This document shows, piece after piece, positions 1 to 6,199 of a stretch of 8,307 nt of DNA. Position 1 is the first letter of the stretch. The number at the start of each line of letters is the position of its first letter. The translations under genes were made by a program, and so were the position numbers. This stretch comes from an uncultured Burkholderiales bacterium (GTDB lineage: Bacteria; Pseudomonadota; Gammaproteobacteria; Burkholderiales; Burkholderiaceae_F). Under the pieces are notes generated by a model that made no database searches, was not told the DNA's origin, and worked only from the letters and a program-made list of their open reading frames with translations. The stretch lies in the NCBI GenBank assembly GCA_903871435.1, contig CAIQGU010000152.1, forward strand, positions 1 through 8,307, written 5' to 3'.

Positions 1-274
1 CCGATAGCACAAGCGCCGCCAGCAACAGGGCTGCACGGCACCAAGCGCGCAGCAGGGTCTGCGGTGCCGAACGCGGCAAGCCATGCGGAACGGAGCGCAG
101 CGTGGCGCGCAGCGTGGCGCGCAACATGGCGTGCAGCACGGCATGCGGCCAAGCATGCAGCGGCGTTTGCGGCAGCGTTTGCGGAAGCTCTTGCAGCAGC
201 GGCGCCGGGCAGCGCAGGTCTTCTGCAAGCCTCAGGCCCGTTCCGCTCCGGTCGGGTCGTACCGTTGCGCGCAT
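1..274 (-). CDS. Membrane/exported protein, N-terminal part (possibly DUF4390 family), cut by window edge
   Basis: This reading frame starts at ATG 274-272, 7 bases after the rsmB stop, and stays open to the left edge, giving 91 residues without a stop. Residues 1-24 are polar and basic. Residues 25-76 form a degenerate four-residue repeat. Residues 77-91 (AWCRAALLLAALVLS, with the first residue at 77) look like the basic end and hydrophobic core of a signal peptide or membrane anchor. Position and direction suggest it is the last gene of the def-fmt-rsmB transcript. In betaproteobacteria I recall a DUF4390 exported protein gene after rsmB, often followed by ntrY/ntrX-like genes. That identity is context only, because the conserved part lies outside the window. 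The start is uncertain: ATG 127-125 would give a shorter leader of about 30 residues before the hydrophobic core. Neither start has a clear Shine-Dalgarno. Confidence 0.6.
   Translation of the reverse strand, partial: MRATVRPDRSGTGLRLAEDLRCPAPLLQELPQTLPQTPLHAWPHAVLHAMLRATLRATLRSVPHGLPRSAPQTLLRAWCRAALLLAALVLS
47..202 (-). repeat. Degenerate 12-bp tandem repeat (13 units) encoding tetrapeptides
   Basis: Thirteen consecutive 12-bp units fit this stretch. Units 95-106 and 107-118 are identical (gcgcagcgtggc) and unit 119-130 differs at two bases. Flanking units keep a conserved core of the type NYGCRG. Read on the minus strand in the frame of the left-edge gene, the units encode PLLQ, ELPQ, TLPQ, TPLH, AWPH, AVLH, AMLR, ATLR, ATLR, SVPH, GLPR, SAPQ, TLLR. 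Each has the form x-hydrophobic/Pro-Leu/Pro-Gln/His/Arg. Degeneracy increases away from the centre, as expected for an old expansion with a recent central duplication. Function is unknown. Confidence 0.75.
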
Positions 275-281
275 TTTGGTT

Positions 282-1724
282 CTAGGTCTTTTCAAGCAGC
301 GCGTAAAAAAAGCCGTCGTGGAGCACGGGAATGGCGGCGCCGGCGGGCTGCGCCGCCAGCCCGGTAGTGGGGGCAGTGGCGCAAGGCAGCAACTGCAGGC
401 CCGCAGGGTCGTCGCCGTGGATCAGGACCGAACGCGCTCCGGGCTGGCGCTGCAGGAAGGCGCTCACCTGCCGTCGGCCCTCCTCGGCGAACACCGAACA
501 CACCACGTAGAGCAATCTACCAGCCGGCGCCAGCAGCGGCCATAAGGTCTGCAGCATTTTGGCCTGTTGCGTTGCCAATTTCGCAACATCGGACTCGCGG
601 CGCAGCAAAACGACATCCGGATGACGCCGCACCACGCCCGAGGCCGTGCAAGGGGCGTCGAGCAGGATGCGGTCGTAGGGCACGCCATTCCAATAGGCCG
701 GCGGATCGAGCGCATCGGCCACGACCACGCGGGCGTTGGGGCCAGCCAGCCCCAGGCGTTCCAGGTTCGCGCCGATGCGGCGCGCGCGCTGCGGGTCGAA
801 TTCCACGGCATCGACGCTGCAGTCCGCCATTTCGAGCAACTGTGCGGTCTTGCCACCAGGGGCTGCGCAGACATCGAGCACGCGCATGCCCGCCGCAACC
901 TCAAGCAGTGGACCGGCCAGCTGGGCGCCAGCATCCTGCACGGATACCCAGCCCTCGAGGAAGCCCGGGATGCGCTCCACAGCTACCGCGCGTTGCAACC
1001 AGATGGCCGACGGCCCGACCTGGACCGCATCCATTCCCTGCTGCTGCAGGCGTTCGAGCATCTGCGGCACGCTGGCGCGGCGCGCGTTCACCCGCAGTAC
1101 CAGCGGTGGCTCCTCGAGCTGGGCCGCAAGCAAGGCGGTGGTCCGTGTCCCGTATTCGGCCTGTAGGCGGCGCAACCACCAGGCCGGTACATTGAAGCGC
1201 CGCTGCGGGTCGGCGCCCGCCTCGGCCTCGAGCGCCTCGCGCTGCCGCAGGAAAGCCCGCAGAACGGCATTGACGAGTCCTGAAGCCGCGGCGGTGTGCG
1301 GCTGCGCACGGGCCGCGCGGACGGCCTGGTCGACCAGCGTGAAATCGGCATAGGACCGGGCCAGAAGCTGCGCGATGCCCACGGCCAGCAGCCCGCTTAC
1401 CGCGGCGTCCGGCGGCCGGTGCAAAAGGCGGGTCAACAGGAAATCGACCGTGGCGGCACGCCGCACGGTTGCGGCGGCAAGATCGCGGACCGCGCCGCCC
1501 AGGCGGGCCTGGTCGGCAGGCGCTCGGGCGGGCCCGGTGACGGAATTGGGTTGCAGCACGGTCTCCAGGGCGCGGTCCAGGGACTGGCCACCCTGGACCC
1601 CCCGCCATGCAGCCGCGGCGAGCACCAGCACTTCATGCAAGGCGGGCGCAGCGGCGCGGGCGCTGGTGTCTGCTGCGTTGAAAATGGCCGGCGCAGGGCC
1701 CGCCGTGGGATCGGCTCCGCTCAT
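282..1724 (-). CDS. rsmB: 16S rRNA m5C967 methyltransferase RsmB
   Basis: RsmB (Sun/Fmu) transfers a methyl group from SAM to C5 of cytosine 967 of 16S rRNA in the cytoplasm. The protein is 480 residues, against about 430 in E. coli. Residues about 30-165 are the helical NusB-like RNA-binding domain. Residues about 175-480 are the Rossmann methyltransferase. Visible motifs are the SAM loop CAAPGGKT (286-293), DAPCTASG (356-363, Cys359) and VVCSVFAEEG (407-416, Cys409, the expected catalytic nucleophile). The usual Thr before the nucleophile is Val here. The C-terminus has the family-like DGFFYALLEK. The start is ATG 1724-1722, which overlaps the fmt stop as ATGA. The frame is open further upstream, but that part lies over fmt and has an arginine/alanine-rich shadow composition. 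There is an extra N-terminal segment of about 30 residues before the NusB-like domain. Coupled translation from fmt is likely. Confidence 0.96.
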   Translation of the reverse strand: MSGADPTAGPAPAIFNAADTSARAAAPALHEVLVLAAAAWRGVQGGQSLDRALETVLQPNSVTGPARAPADQARLGGAVRDLAAATVRRAATVDFLLTRLLHRPPDAAVSGLLAVGIAQLLARSYADFTLVDQAVRAARAQPHTAAASGLVNAVLRAFLRQREALEAEAGADPQRRFNVPAWWLRRLQAEYGTRTTALLAAQLEEPPLVLRVNARRASVPQMLERLQQQGMDAVQVGPSAIWLQRAVAVERIPGFLEGWVSVQDAGAQLAGPLLEVAAGMRVLDVCAAPGGKTAQLLEMADCSVDAVEFDPQRARRIGANLERLGLAGPNARVVVADALDPPAYWNGVPYDRILLDAPCTASGVVRRHPDVVLLRRESDVAKLATQQAKMLQTLWPLLAPAGRLLYVVCSVFAEEGRRQVSAFLQRQPGARSVLIHGDDPAGLQLLPCATAPTTGLAAQPAGAAIPVLHDGFFYALLEKT

Positions 1725-2725
1725 GGCGCCGGAGCAACTTCCGCGGGCGTGGTCCAATGCTGCCCGGGCGCCACCGGTGTACCGGCAAGGAAGTCGCGCA
1801 CGGCAAGCCGGCGCCCGCCGGGGCGCTGCAACTGGGTCAGGCACAGCGCACCGGTGCCGCACGCCACCACGATGCCGGCCGCGCCCGCGGCCAGCACGGT
1901 GCCCGGCGGCGCCGGCTCGGCCGGCAGCGCATGGCCGCGCCAGCACTTGATGGTAAGACCCCCCAGGTCACTGCAGGCGCCGGGAAAGGGATCGAAGGCG
2001 CGGATGCGGGCCGCCAACTGCTGCGCCGGCTGTTGCCAGTCGAGCCAGGCCTCGCGCTTGCTCACCTTGTGCGCATAGAGCACGCCTTCGGCGGGTTGCG
2101 CGCGGCCTTGCAGCCGGCCATCGGCCAGGTCCGCCAGCGCCGCGACGATCAACTCTCCCCCCAGTGCCGCCAGCTGGTCCGTGAGCTCGCCCGCCGTGAC
2201 CTGCGACGTGATATCGATGGCGCGGGTGAGCAGGATGGGTCCCGTGTCGAGGCCGGCATCCATCTGCATGATGCTGATGCCGGTCTGGGTATCACCCGCT
2301 TCGATGGCACGAACGATAGGCGCCGCGCCGCGCCAGCGCGGCAGCAGCGAGGCGTGGATATTCAGTGCCGTGACGGTGCCGCCGCCCGCGGCCAGCGGGA
2401 GGCCGCGCGGCAATTGCAGCACGGCCTCGGGCAGGATGAGGCCATATGCAGCCACCACCAGCACGTCGGGCTTCGCGGCGCGCAGGGCGTCGAGCGCGTC
2501 GACTGTGACGGCCCCGCCGCGCTCGGGGCGCAGGCTGGCGGGGGCCAGCAGCGGCAGGCCGTGCGCCTGGGCCACCCGCGCCACGGCGCCGGGCTGGCGC
2601 TGCATGCCGCGGCCCGCCGGCCGGTCGGGCTGCGAAAGAACCATGCAGACCTCGCGGCCCGAGGCGAGCAGCGCTTCGAGGCCCGCTGCCGCGAACGCCG
2701 GGGTTCCGGCAAAGGCAATGCGCAT
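1721..2725 (-). CDS. fmt: Methionyl-tRNA formyltransferase
   Basis: Fmt transfers a formyl group from 10-formyltetrahydrofolate to Met-tRNA(fMet), making the bacterial initiator tRNA. The protein is 334 residues, against 315 in E. coli. Residues 1-about 205 are the formyltransferase Rossmann domain, starting MRIAFAGTPAFA. It contains QPDRPAGRG (32-40), LNIHASLLPRWRGAAP (121-136, with catalytic Asn122 and His124) and MDAGLDTGP (155-163, with Asp160). Residues about 215-320 are the C-terminal tRNA-binding barrel, beginning near VLYAHKVSKREAWLDW. A Gly/Ala-rich stretch (about 107-119) before the NIH motif looks slightly longer than usual. I chose ATG 2725-2723 because Fmt proteins normally begin M-R-I/L. 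An in-frame TTG two codons upstream is possible. No clear Shine-Dalgarno is visible. It lies 22 bases after def and overlaps rsmB by 4 bases. Confidence 0.97.
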   Translation of the reverse strand: MRIAFAGTPAFAAAGLEALLASGREVCMVLSQPDRPAGRGMQRQPGAVARVAQAHGLPLLAPASLRPERGGAVTVDALDALRAAKPDVLVVAAYGLILPEAVLQLPRGLPLAAGGGTVTALNIHASLLPRWRGAAPIVRAIEAGDTQTGISIMQMDAGLDTGPILLTRAIDITSQVTAGELTDQLAALGGELIVAALADLADGRLQGRAQPAEGVLYAHKVSKREAWLDWQQPAQQLAARIRAFDPFPGACSDLGGLTIKCWRGHALPAEPAPPGTVLAAGAAGIVVACGTGALCLTQLQRPGGRRLAVRDFLAGTPVAPGQHWTTPAEVAPAP

Positions 2726-2747
2726 CGGCAAGACGGCTGCGTGCGGC

Positions 2748-3251
2748 TCAACGCCGCACGCGGCGCTTTCGTAACTTGGCCTGTACGCGGGCCTGCTTCA
2801 ACATGGACAGGTGCTGCACGAACACCTTGCCGTTGAGATGATCGATCTCGTGCTGGATGCACACGGCGAGCGCCTCACTGCAATCCTGGACAAACTCCGC
2901 GCCGTGCTCATCGCGGGCGCGCACCCGCACCTGCGACGGGCGCCGTACCTGGTCGTAGATGCCAGGCACAGAAAGGCAGCCTTCCTCGCAGGAAACGAGG
3001 TCGTCGGAGGCCCATTCGATCTGTGGGTTGATGAAGACGCGCAGGGCGTTCTTTTCCTCGGACAGGTCCATCACCAGGACGCGCTTGTGCACATCGACCT
3101 GGGTGGCAGCCAGGCCCACGCCTGGCGCCGCGTACATGGTCTCGCCCATGTCGCGCACCAATTGACGCAGTGCGTCGTCGAACACGACTACCGGCTCCGC
3201 TACCTTCGTGAGACGCGGATCCGGGTATTCAAGTATTGTCAGGAGCGCCAT
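2748..3251 (-). CDS. def: Peptide deformylase
   Basis: Def is a metal-dependent hydrolase (usually Fe2+) that removes the formyl group from the N-terminal methionine of nascent proteins at the ribosome. The protein is 167 residues, against 169 in E. coli. All three active-site motifs are present: GVGLAATQ (44-51), EGCLSVPG (90-97, metal ligand Cys92) and HEIDH (134-138, metal ligands His134 and His138, catalytic Glu135). The C-terminal helix is very basic (KLRKRRVRR), suiting ribosome contact near the exit tunnel. I chose ATG 3251-3249, which gives the family-typical [14 protein letters not shown] start. A TTG six codons upstream would add IAAES without homology support. GAG/AGAG bases sit immediately before the ATG, too close to be a good ribosome site. 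It is the first gene of the leftward operon, divergent from the LysM gene, with 15-bp repeats directly upstream. Confidence 0.98.
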   Translation of the reverse strand: MALLTILEYPDPRLTKVAEPVVVFDDALRQLVRDMGETMYAAPGVGLAATQVDVHKRVLVMDLSEEKNALRVFINPQIEWASDDLVSCEEGCLSVPGIYDQVRRPSQVRVRARDEHGAEFVQDCSEALAVCIQHEIDHLNGKVFVQHLSMLKQARVQAKLRKRRVRR

Positions 3252-3258
3252 ACTCTCA

Positions 3259-3333
3259 GCAGCAATCAATGAAGCAGTAATTAATGGAGCGGCAATTTAT
3301 GGAGCGTCAATAAATGGAGAGCCAATCAATGGA
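3259..3333. repeat. Five degenerate 15-bp direct repeats in the def/LysM intergenic region
   Basis: The units are 3259-3273 gcagcaatcaatgaa, 3274-3288 gcagtaattaatgga, 3289-3303 gcggcaatttatgga, 3304-3318 gcgtcaataaatgga and 3319-3333 gagccaatcaatgga. The plus-strand consensus is roughly gcRgcAATNAATGGA. The array starts 8 bases upstream of the def start codon and is strikingly AT-rich within GC-rich surroundings. It therefore probably lies in the def promoter or 5' leader, and may also serve the divergent gene. The 15-bp period is not a whole number of helical turns. The minus strand carries TTGACG (3310-3305) and AT-rich -10-like hexamers, but none at ideal spacing. Its function is not established. 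Confidence 0.8.
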
Positions 3334-3668
3334 ATTGACGGTGACTAACCCCAGACGGGGACGCAACCGTCCGTAAAGATCCGTTGCGACGTAACCACAT
3401 TCGGTGGAAAATTTCGGCTTCGGTTCCGCCTCGCGGCGCCCAAGCGCAAAGCGCGCTGTTGCCGCGGAACCCTTCGATGAAAGCCCTGCCCAATATGACG
3501 ATGCCCAGCGCAATTTCCAGCGTCTCCCCGGATCTCCGAAATACCGCGCCCGTCGGTGGACAGAATCATCGGTCCGGCCCGGGCAGCCCGCAGGCCAGAC
3601 GCGAGTCTAACGTTCTGGCCACCGGCAGTGGAACGGTCAACCATCCTGCGGGCAGCCGGCACATTGCA
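3334..3668. other. Divergent intergenic region and in-frame upstream extension of the LysM gene
   Basis: No independent gene is recognised here. From TTG 3384 onward the plus strand is open in the LysM frame, with further possible starts at ATG 3477 (GGA 8 bases upstream), 3495 and 3501. The encoded peptide is Ser/Gly/Asn/Pro-rich, shows no domain, and uses visibly more A/T at third codon positions than the body of the gene. It could be a real N-terminal extension or a long 5' leader. A small inverted repeat, CGCAAC (3362-3367) with GTTGCG (3383-3388), lies at the start of the region. No convincing sigma70 promoter was found for the rightward gene. TTGACG at 3335-3340 has no matching -10. Confidence 0.4.
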
Positions 3669-4922
3669 ATGGCGCTGCGCGCGGCGGGCCTGGGCGTACT
3701 TGCGCTAGGCGCAATGGCCGGTGCCGGGCAGGCCGCCCTGGCCGCGGACCGCTTTCCCATAACACCCGACCAGCGCAGCACGGCGGAAAAAGTGGCCGCC
3801 AACGGCGTGGCCCTGGCGGACCTGTCGCCCAACGCTCCGTCAAGCTACACCATCAAGCGCGGCGACACCCTCTGGTCCATTGCCACGCTGTTCCTCAAGT
3901 CGCCCTGGCGCTGGCCCGAGCTCTGGGGCATGAACCAGACGCAGATCCGCAATCCGCACCTCATTTATCCCGGACAGACATTGCTTCTGGTCAAGACCGC
4001 GGACGGGCGCGCCCAATTGATCCTGGCCGGTTCCAGTCCCGCCACAGCCGCGGCGCCGGCTGCGGCAGCGCCGGCACCGGCGGCCACGGAGCCGCCGGTT
4101 CCCACGGAGAAACTCAGTCCGCGCGCGCGCGAAATCGATGTGGGCGGCACGGCGGCCATTCCCAGCATCCCCAACAGCGCCATCGAACCCTACCTGTCGC
4201 GGCCGAGCGTGGTTGCTGCCGACGAGCTCGAGAAATACGCGCGCATCGTATCCACGCAGATGGACCGGGTGAACCTGGGCGCCGGCGACATCGCGTACGC
4301 GCGCGGCATCGACCCCGCGGCTCACGAAGGCAGCGAGACCTTCCATATTTTCCGTCCCGCGAAACCGCTCTTCGATCCCGACGACTTTGCGCGCAAGTCG
4401 CCCATCGCCTACGAGGCGGAGTACCTGGGCACGGCGCGGCTGACCAAGGGCGGGCCTGTAGCAACGCTGCTCATCACCGAAAGCAAGTTGGAAATCGGCG
4501 TGGGCGACCGGCTCGTCCCCATCGAGCACCAGGATCTCATCCGCTACGCGCCGCGCCGGCCGGACCAGAACATCGCTGGCCGCATCGTTGCGGTAGCCGG
4601 CGGCGTCAGCTCCGTCGGCGCCGGCGACATCGTCGCCATCAATCGCGGCCGCCGCGACGGCCTGGAAATCGGCCATGTGCTGACCGTATTGCATAACGGC
4701 GCCACCATCGTCGATCGCACCGCACCGGGTCATCAGAAAGTGAAGCTGCCGGACGAAGATGAGGGGCATCTGTTCGTTTTCCGGGTGTTCGACAGCGTCG
4801 CGTATGCGCTGCTGGTGTCCGCTTCCGGTCCCATCCAGGTGGGCGACCGCTTTGCCCAGCCCGACGCCGATCCCACGCCGGGCGGGGCTGCACCCGCGGC
4901 ACCGACCCCGGCAGCACCCTAG
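3669..4922 (+). CDS. Exported LysM-domain protein
   Basis: This is a probable periplasmic or envelope protein that binds peptidoglycan through one LysM domain. From ATG 3669 it is 417 residues. Residues 1-25 are a signal peptide ending QAALA before ADRF. Residues about 59-108 are the LysM domain, with YTIKRGDTLWSIATLFL, then WRWPELWGMN and IYPGQTLLL. Residues about 121-147 are an Ala/Pro-rich linker. Residues about 155-398 are a C-terminal region with repeated short glycine-aspartate turns (GVGDRLVP, VGAGDIVAI, QVGDRF). I do not recognise a named catalytic fold there. The last 18 residues are again Ala/Pro-rich. I chose this start because it puts the signal peptide at the N-terminus. ATG 3477 would add 64 residues before it. 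dprA follows after 30 bases. In many betaproteobacteria a LysM gene sits beside dprA and divergent from def, but its job is not known to me. Confidence 0.88.
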   Translation: MALRAAGLGVLALGAMAGAGQAALAADRFPITPDQRSTAEKVAANGVALADLSPNAPSSYTIKRGDTLWSIATLFLKSPWRWPELWGMNQTQIRNPHLIYPGQTLLLVKTADGRAQLILAGSSPATAAAPAAAAPAPAATEPPVPTEKLSPRAREIDVGGTAAIPSIPNSAIEPYLSRPSVVAADELEKYARIVSTQMDRVNLGAGDIAYARGIDPAAHEGSETFHIFRPAKPLFDPDDFARKSPIAYEAEYLGTARLTKGGPVATLLITESKLEIGVGDRLVPIEHQDLIRYAPRRPDQNIAGRIVAVAGGVSSVGAGDIVAINRGRRDGLEIGHVLTVLHNGATIVDRTAPGHQKVKLPDEDEGHLFVFRVFDSVAYALLVSASGPIQVGDRFAQPDADPTPGGAAPAAPTPAAP

Positions 4923-4952
4923 CATTTCTCCCGGCTCAAACGCCCCTACGTC

Positions 4953-6113
4953 ATGGCGACTGACGCCGCAATGGCGTGGCTGCGCCTCGCGCTCATGCCG
5001 GGCCTGCCGGCAGCCCATGCCCGCGCGCTGCTCGAGGCTTTTGGCAAGCCAGGCGCCATTTTTGGCAGCAACAACCAAGACCACGTCACCGCTGCCGGCG
5101 GTACGCACAAAGAGCGGCTGACCGCGCTATGCGGCCCGGCCATGGCCGCGGCAGTGCTAGAACCGCCCGGCGGTTTCTTTGCGCTCGCCCTCCAGCGCTC
5201 CGCGCAGTGGCTCGCCGGCGGTGGCAACCGTTCTCTTGTCTGCATGAACGATGCGGATTACCCGGCCGAGTTGCGACAGCTGACCGACGCGCCCCTGGTG
5301 CTTTTTGCGCAGGGCCGGCGCGAACTGCTGGGCCGCGCTGCGCTTGCCATCGTGGGCAGCCGCAATGCCACGCGGCAGGGTGCACGCAATGCGGCCGCTT
5401 TCGCCGCCCATCTCGGGCGTGCCGGGCTCGCCATCGTGAGCGGTCTCGCGGCGGGAATCGACGCGGCCGCGCACGAAGGCGCGCTGGATGCGGGCGCGGG
5501 TACCGTGGGCGTGCTGGGCACCGGGATAGACGTGGTCTATCCGGCCGCCAATGCGGCTCTGACCGCACGCATTGCCGCGCACGGTCTCCTGCTTTCGGAA
5601 TACGCAGCGGGCTCCGAGCCGCTGCCGTTTCATTTTCCCCGACGCAATCGCCTGATAGCCGCGTTGTCGCGCGGGGTCTTGGTGGTCGAGGCGGCGCCGC
5701 AATCTGGCTCCCTGATCACGGCGCGCCTCGCCGCCGACCTCGGACGCGAGGTCTTCGCGATCCCCGGCTCCATCCATTCGCCGCTGTCGCGCGGTTGCCA
5801 CCAACTGTTGCGCGATGGAGCCAAGCTCGTGGAAACCGCACAGGATGTGCTCGAGGAATTGCGCTGGCTGCCGGTGCCAACTTCCACCCACAGCACCGCT
5901 GCCGCAGAGCCGCAGGCCGCAACATCAAACTGCACGCTGCTCGACGCGCTGGGCCACGACCCGGCCGACGTCGACACCCTGGCTGCGCGCCTGGGCGAAG
6001 ACCCCGGAAGCGTGGCCGCGCAGTTGCTCGAGCTGGAACTTGCGCGGCGCGTCGAACGTTTGCCGGGAAATCGCTATCAGCGCTTGTCCTGGCAGGATGG
6101 GGGCACGCCGTGA
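4953..6113 (+). CDS. dprA: DNA-processing protein DprA (Smf)
   Basis: DprA binds incoming single-stranded DNA during natural transformation, protects it and loads RecA. The gene is also present in bacteria not known to be competent. The protein is 386 residues, a typical length. Residues 1-about 115 are a helical N-terminal domain. Residues about 120-303 are the DprA Rossmann-like DNA-binding core, with AIVGSRNAT (132-140), IVSGLAAGIDAAAH (161-174), VLGTGIDVVYPAAN (187-200), FHFPRRNRLIA (226-236) and QSGSLITAR (250-258). Residues about 325-378 form the C-terminal winged-helix domain, joined by an Ala/Thr/Ser-rich linker. The start ATG 4953 gives a normal N-terminus, but no Shine-Dalgarno is visible. 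A second plus-strand frame over nearly the whole gene is also open, which is a GC-rich shadow. The gene is likely co-transcribed with the LysM gene upstream. Confidence 0.97.
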   Translation: MATDAAMAWLRLALMPGLPAAHARALLEAFGKPGAIFGSNNQDHVTAAGGTHKERLTALCGPAMAAAVLEPPGGFFALALQRSAQWLAGGGNRSLVCMNDADYPAELRQLTDAPLVLFAQGRRELLGRAALAIVGSRNATRQGARNAAAFAAHLGRAGLAIVSGLAAGIDAAAHEGALDAGAGTVGVLGTGIDVVYPAANAALTARIAAHGLLLSEYAAGSEPLPFHFPRRNRLIAALSRGVLVVEAAPQSGSLITARLAADLGREVFAIPGSIHSPLSRGCHQLLRDGAKLVETAQDVLEELRWLPVPTSTHSTAAAEPQAATSNCTLLDALGHDPADVDTLAARLGEDPGSVAAQLLELELARRVERLPGNRYQRLSWQDGGTP

Positions 6114-6160
6114 TTTGACGGAACCGTGACAGGCGCGAAGGAGCCGGGTCGTGATTCCAT

Positions 6161-6190
6161 TTGACGAAATCCGGCAGCGGGCGGTACAGT
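6161..6190 (+). promoter_or_regulatory. Candidate sigma70 promoter for smg
   Basis: TTGACG (6161-6166, 5 of 6 to the -35 consensus) is followed after 18 bases by TACAGT (6185-6190, 4 of 6 to the -10 consensus). It lies in the 86-base gap between dprA and smg. The predicted transcription start, about 7 bases past the -10, falls near 6197, only a few bases before the smg ATG at 6200. A related TTTGACGGAA sits at 6114-6123 but has no good -10 partner. This is prediction from base pattern only. Confidence 0.45.
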
Positions 6191-6199
6191 GGTGCATCC

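Noticed and set aside
83..545. Short plus-strand frames at the left edge with Ala/Arg repeat character
   Set aside because: Their repeated residues come from the same 12-bp DNA repeat read in other frames. They run antisense into rsmB and have no start or domain support.
1725..1946. Upstream in-frame extension of rsmB (74 codons)
   Set aside because: It lies wholly inside fmt and is Arg/Ala/Gly-rich shadow sequence. The ATGA overlap at 1721-1724 gives a standard operon start and a normal family N-terminus.
1757..2836. 359-codon plus-strand frame opposite fmt and the end of def
   Set aside because: It is an antisense shadow crossing two well-supported genes, with no domain seen.
4040..4105. 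Ala/Pro-coding low-complexity stretch in the LysM gene as a DNA repeat
   Set aside because: There is no regular period at the DNA level. It reads as an ordinary flexible linker after the LysM domain.
3840..5108. 422-codon minus-strand frame opposite the LysM gene and the start of dprA
   Set aside because: It is the antisense of a gene with a signal peptide and LysM domain. No motif is present and it spans a gene boundary.
4976..6118. 380-codon plus-strand frame overlapping dprA
   Set aside because: It is arginine/alanine/proline-rich with no family motif. dprA in the other frame has all expected motifs. Stop codons are rare in off frames at this base composition.
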